From NCBI GenBank assembly GCA_038049695.1, contig CP142460.1:39179501-39243500 (forward strand): 64,000 nt of DNA. Direction: 5' to 3'. The stretch's first letter is position 1, and every line of letters begins with the position of its first letter. The DNA is from Cinnamomum chago (Eukaryota > Streptophyta > Magnoliopsida > Laurales > Lauraceae). The notes under the pieces are model-generated. The model made no database searches, had not been told where the DNA came from, and saw only the letters and a list, made by a program, of their open reading frames with translations. This document shows, piece after piece, positions 36,044 through 48,587 of the stretch. Both the position numbers and the translations under genes were made by a program.

Positions 36044-36772
36044 TATCTGTGAAAGTGATGAAATACTCATATCCTCTTTTGGCCTTGACATTAATGGGTC
36101 CACACACATCAGTATGTACTAATTCCAATAAATCTTTGACCCTATTGCCCTTTGATGAAAAGGGTCTTTTGGTCATTCTGCATTCCAAACAGGAATCGCA
36201 ACAGGCATTGGTTCTACCACCAATGAAGGAAAGATACCATCTTTCACTAGCCTGTCAATCATGTTTAGGTTTATATGACCTAGCCTCAAGTGCCACAGTT
36301 TTGTTGGATTAGATGAAGGTAACTTTCTCTTTAATGATGGTCTATTGATTGTTTCAGTATCATGTATCTCATACATTGTAAGAGTTAGCAAATAAAGCTC
36401 ATTGGTTACCTTGCTAGAACATATAAAAGTATCATTCCTCTTTATGACAACTTCAGTACCAAAAGCAATGGAATAACTTTGATTCACCAAACTAGAAACT
36501 GAAATTAAATTCCGTCGTAAAGACGGTACATATAACGTGTCTGACAAAACCAACTTATTATTTGAAAAACATAATGTAATAACTCCCACTGAAACAACCT
36601 CTGCCTTAGCATCAGATCCTAGGTTGACAATGATTTCTCCATCACTGAACCTCCTGGTTTCCCTGAACCCCTGCAACGAATTACATATGTGATTAGTTGC
36701 CCCGGAGTCCATAGACCAAGATTCTGAAGTACCGGTTGTTAAACTAACTTCAGAAATAAGTGACTCAATCAT
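36044..36772 (-). pseudogene. Copia A pol, first part: protease and integrase start
   Basis: Minus-strand reading from 36772 shows SWSMDSGATNHIC, the aspartic protease active site, near residues 20-32; then the β-strand LYVPSLRRNLISVSSLV; then the GAG-pre-integrase zinc domain LWHLRLGHINLNMIDRLVKDG, followed after a frame change by CDSCLECRMTKRPF, which supplies the cysteine pair. The integrase core opens with ELVHTDVCGPINVKAKRGYEYFITFTD and is cut at 36044 by LTR B. Across that insertion and its GTAAT duplication the frame resumes at 15101. Protease would release the products and integrase would insert the cDNA. Confidence 0.93.
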
Positions 36773-36779
36773 ACCTTAG

Positions 36780-37607
36780 GTCCTTTCCTTAGATAGAAGA
36801 TCTGGACAATTCCTTTTCCAATGTCCTATCTTACCACAATGGAAACACGTTCCTTTTTACTCCCGTACCCTTAGCCTTGGCCATACCACAAGTAGAACCA
36901 TTCTCCACCTTAGGGCTCTTGATGACTGATTTCTTCTTGCTATCTCGGTCTTTGCCTTTCAGCTTGGTCCTAGCAAATGACTTTTCTGTCATGAGGGGAT
37001 TTTGCTCTTTCTTCATGATTTTCTCAGTCACTACGAGCTGGCGAGACAGCTCAGCTATGGTCATTTCCAATTTATTATAATTGATCTTGAAATGATTGAA
37101 AGAATCCGGTAGTGACTAAAGGATCATGTCGATCTGCGATTCTGTATCAATTTTAACACCCAGTACATCTAACTCATTCAATGCTAAACTCATTTTTAAC
37201 AAATGTTTTTGTATTGGGATTCCCTCAGCCATCTTAGTGTTTATCAACACCTTCATAACAGCTTGCCTAGCAGGTCTAACCTGGTCCGCAAACATCTCCT
37301 TTAAGTTCGATATAATATCGTATGCTGATTTGTAGGATTGATGTTGGTGTTGTAAAACACTAGACATGGATGCCAAAATGTAACATTTGGCCATCTGATC
37401 GTCTCTGGTCCACTTAGTGTAAAAGTCCTTTTCATACTGTGGTGCATCAGGCTCAGGCTTAGGAAGGGAAGGTATGGTAAGGACATATCTACATCCTGAA
37501 ACTGTCAGGACAATATCCAGGGTCCTTTTCTAGTCTATAAAGTTGGATTCCATCAACTTAAACTAGTTGAGGATAGTCGCAAGTGGATTGAAAGTATTTG
37601 AATTCAT
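36780..37607 (-). pseudogene. Copia A gag
   Basis: ATG at 37605-37607 (minus strand). Early TAG stops lie near residues 15 and 27. The UBN2/Retrotran_gag type capsid region follows: CYILASMSSVLQHQHQS, AYDIISNLKEMF, RQAVMKVLINTKMAEG, VHIQ-like KHLLKMSLALNEL. A stop near 37116 separates this from a basic segment (36831-37070). In a shifted frame a complete zinc knuckle C-X2-C-X4-H-X4-C is present at 36806-36847 (CFHCGKIGHWKRNC). So gag is recognisable but broken by stops and at least one frameshift. Confidence 0.88.
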
Positions 37608-38978
37608 GCTTGAAATACTGTAGCACATAACTATACATTTAATTAATGAATTTAAATGACATTAGGGTTTAGTATTCTACCAAATTTATGTAGGAATCCT
37701 CATAACCACTAAATTCAGAATACATCGGAATCCCAATCCCCGGGATATGCCTCCTTAGGGAGTGCGGATACCACCTAGATTGGTGTAGATCAAAGTTGGT
37801 CAAAATTAGGATTAAGACTAACTATCCATGATCCCTTTCATTCACTATTATCTAGGTATCTCATACCAAATAATGAATGACTCCCGATTAGCTTCAGTTT
37901 CTAAAATATATGAGGCAAATCCTTGGGGATACTACATCATTATTTTAGTTAAGTGTGACCCACTAACTAACATTGCATGACAACCGTTGCGAGCAGCTCC
38001 TCCTTGGGGAGTGGGCCCCCGCCCCGTCTCACCAACATTATCCATAGGAGATCCATATCTAGGAACCAGACAAGTAAAAGCTCTCCGTGGGGAACGGTCA
38101 TTCTCAAGATGGCGCGAGGCTAATACTTTCCTTACAATGTACCTATGGTGGAAAACCATGGGGATTTCTACATATAAATGCCCCGCTCCCACTTAATATC
38201 TTAGAATTAAGGATTTCCTTTTAGGTATATGAGCCCACAAATATAGACATCAAATCATCTCATGATATGACCAATGATTGGTTCCAAGTCAAGTTATTTT
38301 ATGGAAAGTTCAGTTTTTTAAATTAGTGTTACCAATGGATCCATCTCATGGGCCCATCAACTCTAATTAGAACTCTTTCCAAAAATTAATTTGATTTGAC
38401 CAATTTTGGAAATTTCTATGTTTGGATTAGATTTTGGAAACTTTCTAAAAACAAGCATTCATCCATAAATAGAAAGTGCTAAAATTAGAAAATATTCCTC
38501 TCCTCCACATGGCCCAAGCGGAATAGACTTCTTAGACTTCTAGACTTTCCAAAACTTTGGGATTCCTCAAACTCTTTGGGCATCTCCAAAACGCTTTTGG
38601 TAATGTTCAAACTCTTTGATTAGGAGTCCAACTTCACTTTCCTTCTTCGTCTTGGACATCACCAGAATTTACAAATTTTAAAATTTACATAAATTCCTAT
38701 GCCAAAATTATGAGACTTACATGCCAATCTAAACATGGAAATAAAAGGGTTATAGGGAAATCCACCATGCCTTGCCCTTTTGCGAGAAACCAAGGAAATC
38801 ATGATGCCCTTTACACTTAGCCTCAAATAAACCAATAACCATAAAAAGAAAGTAAAAGTCTTGTGGGCCACATGGAGAAGACATTATCACCTGCAAGTTA
38901 GTATCTTATACAACAAAGCATCTTACAAAACCAGGTTACCAAGCCACAATGGAAAAACAAGATGCCAAAGATTGCCAC
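37608..38978 (-). other. Leader of copia A and start of unresolved copia-like segment F
   Basis: No coding potential. The bases next to the gag ATG should be the copia A leader. Further right, segment F must begin, because F ends at 50469 and is continuous (after removing insertions) with this stretch. I could not find the left junction: no TG with a preceding GATAG (the five bases after 50469) occurs here. Notable patches are GGAATCCCAATCCCCGGGATATGCC (about 37729-37752), GGGCCCCCGCCCCG (38024-38033 area) and a purine-tract-like AAGTGGGAGCGGGGC on the minus strand (about 38180-38194). Confidence 0.4.
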
Positions 38979-40610
38979 TATAAAGTCCGCGACCTTACTG
39001 GGTCAATTGGGCCCAATAGCAGGCTCGTTGACCCGTTTATTTTATTATTATTATAATTAATTGTATTATTAGATATTTAAGTTGGTGTAGGCCTTGAGTG
39101 AGTTTCTTTTAGTGTTAGAATAGTGTCTGTGAAGTTTCGCTCGATTTCGAGTTCGTTTGATCCTAACAGGGGGGTAGTTCGCAATTTAGGGAAAATTAAG
39201 TGTTTTTATGAAAAAAATTCCTATCACCGTGATTTTGGGTTCGTTAGAAAGGTCTCGTCGCGCTGATCATTTTTGTCTCTTGGTTCATCGCGATTCGACA
39301 ATCAGAAACCCTTCAAGTGGTCCATTCCTTCACCAGACCCAGTTAAGGGCAAACTTGTCTTTTCCTTCTTCACTTCTTCTTTAACCTAATCTTGACCCTA
39401 ATCTCATTCTCATTTCTGCAACGAAACTACAGCAGCCTCTTCTTCTTCCTCTTCATCTTCTCAAGCCCAGAGTTTTTGGGAGAGATCATCTCGAAGATAC
39501 GAACTGCACATCTTCTTCCTCGCGATCTTCTCTTTCCGTTGGTTCTAGTTTGGTAAGATTTCCCTCACGCTCATCTTTCAATCATCTTCTCTTTTGGTTA
39601 GATTTAGGTTTGATCTCAATTTTTTCCTCTCTTTTCTTCCCCTTGGCATTTTAGGTCACGTTTGGTTGGGTTAGATTTGTGGATTTCGTGATAGAAAGCT
39701 TCTCCTCAAGTTTTCCCTATTTCAATCTTCTTCTTGGTTGAGGCAAGTAGATTTGTTTTATATATTGGGCATGCATGTATTATTATTGTTCTTGTTAACT
39801 CATTGTTTAAATTTTCCCAAAATTCCAAGCTTGTCATGATTAAATGGATTACACATGCTAAAATTGGATTAATGGGTTGAATGGATTTTATTATGGGTGG
39901 ATGACTTGATGAATGGATAAAATGTGGTTTGGAGGAGAGCATGGTGGCTCTTTGTGCAGGTTATGACATTTGGAAAGGTTTGGGAAGAGGTTGGAGAAGG
40001 AGCTACTCAAATGATTGAATTTTTGGCTCAAAAGACTCGCGGTTCTGCCCAAAATTCGGCTAGCCGCAGGAAATTCGGTCACCATTCAGTTACTTTTTGT
40101 GAGAACCCGACCCCTAATCTCTTGGATTAGTGTTGTTTTATTTGTGGATTAGTTTCTTTTAGTGGGATTAGTATTTGTTGGGTTGAGTTTGAGAGCTAGG
40201 ATGGTTTTTCTCTAGTTTTGGGGAATTTTGAGGGCCTTTGTGATTAGTGGGACCCTTTGGGGGTTCTTGTAGTGACTTTGCGCGTGATTGAGAGGTTATT
40301 TGAAATTCCCGATAATTCTTGTTTTAGCCTCATTTGACTTATTTTGTTAACCTCTACAACTTTCGTGTTCACTCCGTACCCGTTCGAAGCTCCGAAAATC
40401 AGTTTTTCCAGCCCGAAGGGCAAAACAGTCTTTTCACACCAAATCTGGACCCAAATTTCGAGATCCCAGAACCATGCCAAAGTTATACTTTTTGAAAACT
40501 AGATTTTATGAGAAACATTTTTCTCTTCTTCGTCGATCGCATCCGAGGCCCACAAATAGATGTTTTACCCTTGGCAAGCTTTGAGTGTAGTGGGGCCCAC
40601 ACCCACCCAT

Positions 40611-40618
40611 TATAAAAT
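40611..40618 (+). promoter_or_regulatory. TATA box of solo LTR J
   Basis: TATAAAAT is preceded by CCCACCCAT and followed by GACTCC and a pyrimidine-rich leader. The position, about 510 bp into the LTR, matches that in C. Confidence 0.6.
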
Positions 40619-41664
40619 GACTCCACTCACTCTTTCTCCCTCATTTTCCACTCCCCATCGGCTGCAACTCCCAGCTACAATGCCAGCAGCTCCTCTTCTT
40701 CATGTCTTCCATTTCTTCTTGCTTTCTCCTCTCATTTCTTGGAAGAAACTCTTGCCATTTGGAAACCCCAACATGCCATCTTCTTCCCCATCTCTTTAGC
40801 TTCCCATGGATGTGATTCTTGTGCAAAACCAAGGTGGGCAGCCCCTATTGCAAGCTTCTTCTTGTTCATTCATGGCCTTAGAGGTAAAGACTCCTTCCCA
40901 TTTTCCTTGTATGTGCTATGGCTCTCCCTTAGGTTCTATTTTCTAGTTGGGTTTGAGCCCATTCCTTGTCTTTTATTGTTTAACCCATTTTAGGGTTTGT
41001 TTTGGGGGTTTTTGTAGAGATTGTGGATCTTGAGCTTGAGAGGTGATTAGGAGCTTGATTTGCTAGATTGGAACCCAAGGCAAGTGGATGAATGGATGGT
41101 TTTAATGTTATCAAAGTTTATGAGAAAATCCTAAGTTTTATTACTTGTTCTTGATCATGGAATACATGTTTGCACATATGCTTCTTGCCACATATATATT
41201 GATTTCGAAATTGCATATTAATGGTTGTTTCTCTCTTGTTAATCTCTTGGAAATGTATGCATTCCATTTGGTCAAGGTTTGCTCATATGGTTTTATAGTG
41301 AATGGGGTTGGTTTTCCATTCATGTCTATGTTTACTAGCTTGCATTGATTTGAAATTGATGTTCATTTGAGGAGTTTTGTTAAATCATCTTTTGTTAAGG
41401 AGATGTGAATTAATAGTCTTGATTTATCTCTAGATTTTTGGCTCAAATGGACCCTTGTGTATATTGGGGATTCTTCCCTTTGTTTAATGTGAAATGAGAA
41501 GAAAGAGGTGTTTGGATTTAATGTTCATTGAAGTTTTGATGGGAGTTTTATTGTAGTTAGGATGTTGTTGAAGTAAGGAAAAACTCAAATTGTATATGTG
41601 TTGGAAGGAAAGGAAAAAGGAAGGGAAAAATCAAGTGTTCCCGGACCTGCACACGCCCAGGTCC

Positions 41665-41730
41665 AATCGATCGGCCGATCGATCGGACTGTCTTTAACTG
41701 GGAGGCTTTTCGAGCCGATCGATCGGACCG
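41665..41730. repeat. GATCGATC palindromes in solo LTR J
   Basis: AATCGATCGG followed by CCGATCGATCGG (41675-41686) and a second CCGATCGATCGG at 41715-41726. The identical 12-mer occurs in LTR E at 4878-4889. Confidence 0.85.
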
Positions 41731-42989
41731 AAAGTGAAATTTGATATTGTTTTTTTTTTTTGGAAACCTTTGGACTTTCTATGAGTCCTAGGGGTATATA
41801 CCTTAGTGTTAAGACTAATTATACCCTAATCTAAGGTCTTTAAGACTAGGGAACTAAAAGGAAAGAATGGTGATGATCTAGGCACTAATTCTTGGTTTTA
41901 GGTGGGACCCTGGCTACCCTTTTTGGACTGTTTGGACCATGTGTGAGAATGTCTTGAGCCGACACGCCTCACGGTTGGTTCGGTGGCATCGAAGTTGAAT
42001 CCATTTCAATCTTGAACGGGATGGAACGACGCGATATCTTCTTTATATCTAAACACAAATCTTTCCCTTAGTTATCGCGAATTCTATTCCTTTCGGTGAC
42101 TGAATAGGTTGCTCGATGTTTCCGGATTAATGTCATGCCTAGGATGGACCGTTTATAATCTTGATTTTTGCTATTGTAACATCTAGTACTACCCATAAGC
42201 TCATTTTAAGTTTTGAAAATCGAAAAGTGCATAAGGAGCCCGGAATGTCTTCAAACTCAAGGAGTACCAAGTAATTATTATAATCGACATACGGGACCCC
42301 TATTCACTTAAATAAATCTTGAAACCGATATTTTTACCCGCAATTGTTATAGTTCATTGTTTCACCTCATTTCCCGAGATTTGCATCACATGACTTGTTT
42401 TCCCCGAAAGCATTGAAGTTACACTAGTAATAGTTATTTGTCCCGAGATGTATTGCCCGATATGAAGTGACAGTGTGCCCTTGAGCACCCCCGTTTTACC
42501 CGTTTATTTATTGTACTTGATTTACTTGCATATGTCCCGATTTGTTATTTGACCTATGAGTCGGCATCACTAAGCTTGGATAACCTTGTCAGTCTGATCC
42601 ACTGACTTGGAGATCCCCCTCCCGTCCCGCCAGCTGCAATTTGGATCCCGCTACCCGGTTATTGCCGTGGTCCCGTCCCGATACCCGGTTCGCTACCGTG
42701 GTCCCGTTCCCGTATATTTATATTGTATATATGATTTGCGTTGAGTCTCCTCACCTTGTGTGACTGAGACCAACATCCCGTTATACTCTTGTCACTTCGG
42801 TGATAGAGGACTTAGCTTTTTGTGATTGCCATCTTGCCAGTTCCCGATCCCTTGGATACCCGACATGTTTTATATTGCTTATATGTTTTCCGATAAATGA
42901 TTCGTTTCCTTTATGAAAGTTGTTACTTAGACAAGTGTTAATATTCTCCAAAGTGAATTCAGTTATTATTATTATGTTGTTTTCTGTTC

Positions 42990-43560
42990 CTTGTACACGT
43001 ATATGTTTTAAATGAATGCCGGTTGGGTGAATACCCATGCTTTTACATATATTTCAAACGATCAATGGTTTTGCTAGATTTATATGATTGCACATGTTTT
43101 AAATGAATACCTGAATTGTTAAATACCCGTGCTTTGTTTTAAATGACACTTGTATTCCAGATCCCTATGTTTATACCTGTTTTTAAATGATGCCCGATTT
43201 GTTGAATACCCATGCCTTGAAATATGTTTAAATGAACATTAGTCTTGTCAGATTTCTTTGGTTACACCTGTTTTAAATGAACACCCGGTTTGTTAAATAT
43301 CCGTATTTTTACATATGTTTCAAATGGACATTGGTTTTGCTAGACTGCTATGAATACATGGTTTGTTGTATACTTATGTTTTTACCTAAGTCTCAAATGA
43401 ACGTTTGTTTTGTCAAACCACTATGTTTATACATGTTTTAGACGAACACCCGATTGTCAAATATCTATGCTTTTATAGATGATGTAAATGAACACATGTT
43501 TTATTAGATATTCATGTTTTACCCATGCTTGAAACGACTACATGTTTTGCCCGAGATCCA
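42990..43560 (+). repeat. ~45-bp degenerate minisatellite in solo LTR J
   Basis: About a dozen units of the form TGTTTTAAATGAACACCCG.TTTGTTAAATACCCATG..TTTACA follow each other. TTTTAAATGA-like anchors recur about every 41-46 bp, sometimes at double spacing. Units are strongly diverged, so the expansion is old. It is absent from the related LTRs in this window. Confidence 0.7.
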
Positions 43561-44225
43561 CGATTTTGCACCCGTTTAATTATATGCAGCATTTGATCGA
43601 ATAGCATGATTTATCATATGTTTTATTCTTCAGTATATTTATGATCTTTTCATCCACCTGCCAGACCGTCGTGTCTGACCCACTACTTTTGGTACTCAGG
43701 TTCAGATTTCTTCGTCCCGAGATGAGTGCTTGGATTGGCTGTGGAGCCATGTTTTGCAGGTTGTTTTGTCGGCTATGTCATGTAGACATTGGGCTTGACA
43801 TCGGAGCTACGTCATTTGGGGTAGTGTTATAGCTTATTGTTGTATGGCTTTTATTAGCCTTTTTCTTGGGATTCTTAATTAATGTACATTGATAATTGTA
43901 ACTTGAACATATATGGGAATGTAATATCTTGTTACTGTCAGCTCTGTAATTTATTGTGATGGTTTACTCCAGTCTGATATGATTCTTGTTATGATAGCTA
44001 TATGCTAAAGGTTGAGTGCGACGCGGAATCCGATGGCCACGGACTTCGGGTTGTAACGCCACAAAACCTTCCGCAAAATATTCAGAATGTGTTGTCTTCA
44101 CACACGCGGATCCTGGGAGAAGTAAAATACATTTATGCTTAAATCCCATTCCCGCCCCCGAGGTTCCGGTTCGAGGGCGTGACACTTTTCCAGTAACCAT
44201 GTTTTTACAGGGCATTTTCGGTCAC

Positions 44226-44293
44226 CTTCGGTCACTTTTTCGGCTAGCCGAACATGCCAATTCAGCTAGCCGCATAGGCCAATTCGGCTAGCC
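44226..44293. repeat. GCTAGC palindromes in LTR I
   Basis: TTCGGCTAGCCGAA, a perfect 14-bp palindrome, lies at 44239-44252, followed by TTCAGCTAGCCGC and TTCGGCTAGCCC. One more TTCGGCTAGCCGC lies across J at 40057-40069, so the original cluster was split by J. Confidence 0.85.
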
Positions 44294-46138
44294 CCATTTG
44301 GGCAAATTTCATGAATTTTGGCAGATTTCGAATGGCCATAACTTTTGATCCGCCCGTCGGATTTCAACGTGTAATATACCGTTGGAAAGCCCTCGAGATG
44401 TACAATCCAATAGTTCTAGTTTCGTTATGATCGAAGATTAGTAAATGATGTAAATACTTGGATTATTGCCTCAGCTCATATCTTTATTGAAACTGAGACC
44501 GGTAACCTAGGTTTGAGCCTTAGATGTTGGAAACCATGAACTTACTCTCAAATGACCATTATGGGGGTTAAAATCGAAGCACGTGACTTGGTATGTTTCG
44601 GTTAGGTGTCTAGGGATTCGTGTATTAAACATGAGGTAACCGAATGCATATGGAACTGATTAATACTGAATTAATAGATGCTTAACATGATTATACACCA
44701 AGGGATTTCCTTAGAAGCATCGTTAATCCAATTCCACAGGTACTCCGTTAGAACATGTAGGATACATGGATGACACCACTTGCCTAGGGTTGGCTTGTAA
44801 TTCCTCCTTGACTTGTTTAATTGTATACGTTGTAATTGCACCTTGTACACTCTCTCGGCATAATACACCTAATTAATTATGAAACATAATTTCTTGTAGA
44901 ATTAGGACTTGGACCTAACTTAGAGTGTACCTTAGGACCCCGTGTTATGTAATTGATAAACATGACTGGCTAGACTGAAGGGATTATCAGGTGATTGGAT
45001 TTGTCTTGTATTAACTTGAATGAGACAACCCCTATGAACATGTCTTGTATATTGAGCTAGCCAGACTTGCTTGTCTTGATTTCCTCATGTCAACACCACT
45101 TTACTATTATTTGCATGTCATGGCTAACTGCAGTTTGGGGTATTATTGATGGGTCGGTTACTCGGACATTGGGGTGGGCAATCGGCTTTGGACGGTGTCC
45201 ATGGTGTTGAATAGTTGGGAGTGGGTTTGGACCGTGCTACTATTCCCAGGACCAGGAGCTTGGATCCCCGTGGAGCCATACTTTGGTATCAGTAGTCCTG
45301 GTAGGATTGTTACTGGTACCCCGGAAGGTGGTTTGGACATCCTCGGAGTCTCCCTCTTGATTCTTGCATTGCATTGTTTGGACAGTGGTTATTGCTAGTA
45401 TGTTAGGATTTCCTGTTATCGTTTCTGGTTATTTGTTCATGCTTTATGCCTAACTTTGATTCCTTGTATTAGCTTGATTATCATACCTGTCATTACTCTT
45501 ATATTTGATGCATGTCATGATTATTTATATCTTGCTTATCTATTGCTCAGCATGTTGTTGACTCTGTTCCTTAGTGTGCAAACACCTCAGGTGACTACTA
45601 CTATGAGGAGCAGGCAGGTGAGGAGATCCTCTGGGATCTCCAACCGATTGAGGAGGAACGAGAGTGGCGTGCAGATGATGTAGAGTAGCATCATCGTACC
45701 TGGCAAGAGAGAGATTCATTAGGACCTCATTAGATTCTTTATTCTTTATTATCTCTCATTGAACCTTTCACACCATTAACTTCTTTATTGTTTTAGATGG
45801 CCTTGATTAGTGGGATGGCCATTGTAATAAATTAATTTCTTTGTTTAAGTTTTATTTAATTCCTTGTGCTAACCATTATTGAGATTTGTTATTCATTGCT
45901 TTGAAATTTAATATGCCTCAAATTGTATGAATTTCGCAGTTTTATATTACTTGAGGTTTGAAATGCAATATTCTCACAGCGAACTTACCATCCTTGGGCC
46001 TCAAAAAAGTTTAATTAGCCTTAAATTTCACTCCCCGGATCCGATTTATTCTCTAATCAGGTTCGGGGGACGTGACAGCCACCCTTTTAAAACATGCACT
46101 TCAAAAATTCGGATCAAAGAATAGAGTAATCCTATGTG

Positions 46139-46215
46139 CCCGGTCGACCGGCCAGAGGGCTTGGTCGACCGGCTCTACAAGCACCCGGTCGACTGAGCAC
46201 GGGGCCAGGTCGACT
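46139..46215. repeat. GTCGAC palindrome cluster in segment F
   Basis: CCGGTCGACCGG, a perfect 12-bp palindrome, at 46140-46151, followed by TGGTCGACCGGC, CCGGTCGACTG and AGGTCGACTC, all within 77 bp. It resembles the clusters in the two SIRE-like LTRs although the surrounding sequence is different. Confidence 0.85.
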
Positions 46216-48325
46216 CACCTAACGAAGGCAGAAAGTGAAAGTTCATGCGTATTGGATCTGAACTCACATGACAGGAGACGTCCATGGCTGATATGTTTTT
46301 CAATCGACTAAAACAGATCTGATCTGGCAGCGTGAATCAGCCATGAAATACGCATAAAAACTCCATGAAATCATGATCAACATGTGTACAATAAAAGGAG
46401 ATGATTGAGGACTGATACCTTGATGATATGAAGTCTTCAAATCTCTGTAACTGAACTTGCAAAGGACTGATCACAGGCCTGCAATCAGCTATACAGGTTG
46501 CAGGAATTTTCTGCAGCAACTTTTCTATTGATCTTCTCTTCTATTCCACAACCCAATGTAATTGGCTTTGATTGTGGGATCAGAATATGGATTCCTTGAG
46601 GGGTTTTCTGAACTATACTTTGTGGAAAACAAACCCAGACCTGATTTCCTCTCTTCAATGAATGAACAAGAAGACAACCATGGGCGTTTTTCTCTCTTCA
46701 AAGAATAAAGAAGAAGAAGGCAATGGGCGTGTATCTCTCATCTCTTTTGGGCAGCCTCCTAGTCTTGCACGCCTAGGGTTTATTTTTCATACATAGGTTG
46801 CACACAAAGAGGAGAGATCTATAAAGATGGTTTAGATCTCTCTAAAAAGTAGGACCATCCCATGAAGTTAGCAATCAGCTACTTTTGGGGTGCAACACCT
46901 TCTAATTAAAGATACTAAAATTTAGTAAACTTTAATCATAGGAATTCTTACCCAATGAGGGATTCAACCTTCCAAGTAAAGATACCTAGTTAAAGTTGGA
47001 AACCTCACACAAGGGGCTCCCTTTATGGCTGGCCCACAAGATAGATAAACGCACCATGGCCCACAAGTTAATAATTAAGCTAGAGTTAAATTCATGTATG
47101 CCATCAAAGGCCTATTTGAATTTAAACTAAAAATTATTTTTCCACAAAGAATAATTCAACCTCATATCATCTAATTAAATTAGGAAACCATGCCAATATA
47201 GGAAAATGGCTAGAAGAGGGACCAAAAGACATATTTGCCCTTGGCTCCCAAAATGACCAAAATGTCCATGCTAACCCCATAGCAACATTAAGATCATTTT
47301 AACCCTAACTCATTCCACTAAAAAGTTATGGTTGCACTCCAGGGACAAATATTAAATATGAAATAAGCTCGTCAGGAAATGACATTCGTCTTCAACCTAC
47401 TAAGTGAAATGACAGAAATGCCCCTCTATGTAACATCCATAATCAAGTCAGGTTATCCAATGTACTATCAACCTTCTTGATTATATCTCAACCTCAGAAC
47501 TTCATATCCTTGATTTAATCATCATGCGGATATCATTCTCTTGGTCCAGGGAGCGACCCACAAGTTCAATATCCATATGGAATATCCATATACTAAGATC
47601 TTAGATTTTGATGATTAATCAGATATTTCTAAGGGGACGATCACTCCATCACAAGATGGCATAGATTCTTTATTGCATATGTACATCCTAACTAATCAAG
47701 CTCGAGTACCCAAAACACAGAGTTGTTGACCCATGAACAGGATCTCACCCATAGTGAATTAAAGTACAAGAACTCGACTTCGTCAGTTCATCCACATATG
47801 CTCAAGATTAAGAGCACTGGTCACTCAGTAGCATAAGGTGACTTGATCTCTCTCAGTGATAGTGTTAGGGTTTTTATAGATTGCAATTTGATGGATGCAT
47901 TATCATTCAAGCATCATTTGATTCACACACTTGCATTGTTTTAGTTAAACTTGAAATCTTATTTTATTCATACATTGTTTTTAAGATTTGCAAAAGTTTT
48001 GATTTATGCATGATTTGTTTTCAATCTTGGATGCATTTGTTTTAAGAAAGAGTTTTCAAGAAATCAAGCAAGCCTTTGTTTTAAAAGTTTTGAATCTTTT
48101 TAGGCTTTTTATGTCATGTTTTAAAAACCATTAGAATCTTTAAAACATGTTTTCCAAGCTTGATTTAGTGGCCAAAAGGTCCCCCAAAGAAATAACTTTG
48201 AAATGGCAAAAGTTGCATTTTTTGTCAAAGGGAGGCTGTCCCGGCAGTGTCGCCGGTCGACCGAGAGGCAGGTCTCGGTCGACCGAGACAACTGGAGGTA
48301 AAATCTGCAGTTTTGAACTGAAACC

Positions 48326-48425
48326 TCCAACGGTCAGAAATCTGACCGTTGTGCCTTCCCGGTCAACCGAGACCTCTTTGCCGGTCGACCGAGGACTAGC
48401 CGTTGGCAACTTTTTGCTATAAATA
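48326..48425 (+). promoter_or_regulatory. Core promoter of SIRE-like LTR 1: MSA-type MYB sites and TATA box
   Basis: TCCAACGGTCA at 48326-48336 is a perfect match to the mitosis-specific activator consensus YCYAACGGYYA. On the minus strand CACAACGGTCA (48343-48353) and GCCAACGGCTA (48397-48407) match 10 of 11. The first two form an inverted repeat with 10-bp arms (AACGGTCAGA..TCTGACCGTT, 48329-48350). TATAAATA follows at 48418-48425, 10 bp after the last site. GTCGAC palindromes flank the block at 48251-48390. Confidence 0.7.
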
Positions 48426-48587
48426 TGAGTTCTTTCCCTTGCCAAAAGTTGGGAATTTTAAACCCCTCCTTGAGAGGATTTGAGGCATATCAAAAGGGAA
48501 AAGAACCAAGGGATGAAGGGGAAGATTAGGAAAGCTAAAGCTTGGATTAATGAAGTTAAACCACCAAGTAGGCTCTTCCTTTCTTAA

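Larger units (their letters stand above)
40098..44184 (+). mobile_element. Solo gypsy-type LTR J (4.09 kb) inside LTR I
   Basis: It starts TGTGAGAACCCGACCCCTAATC and ends GGTTCGAGGGCGTGACA, with the exact duplication CTTTT at 40093-40097 and 44185-44189. TATA box TATAAAAT at 40611-40618. It has GATCGATC palindromes (41665-41730), the shared ~30-bp module (42640-42715), and a ~45-bp degenerate minisatellite (42990-43560) that explains its extra length. The GTGATAGAGGACTTAGCTT block at about 42798 is shared with C, B, D3 and E, so it belongs to the same broad family. Confidence 0.93.
38979..46077 (+). mobile_element. Solo gypsy-type LTR I (3.0 kb net), split by solo LTR J
   Basis: It is flanked by the exact duplication GCCAC (38974-38978 and 46078-46082). 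It ends GGTTCGGGGGACGTGACA as expected but starts TATAAAGTCCGCGACC, so the first dinucleotide is TA instead of TG, a likely G-to-A change. It contains GCTAGC palindromes on both sides of J (40057-40070; 44239-44293). LTR identity rests on the duplication and on end sequences resembling the other gypsy LTRs (GTCCGCGACC.., ..CGTGACA). No gene is present. Confidence 0.82.
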
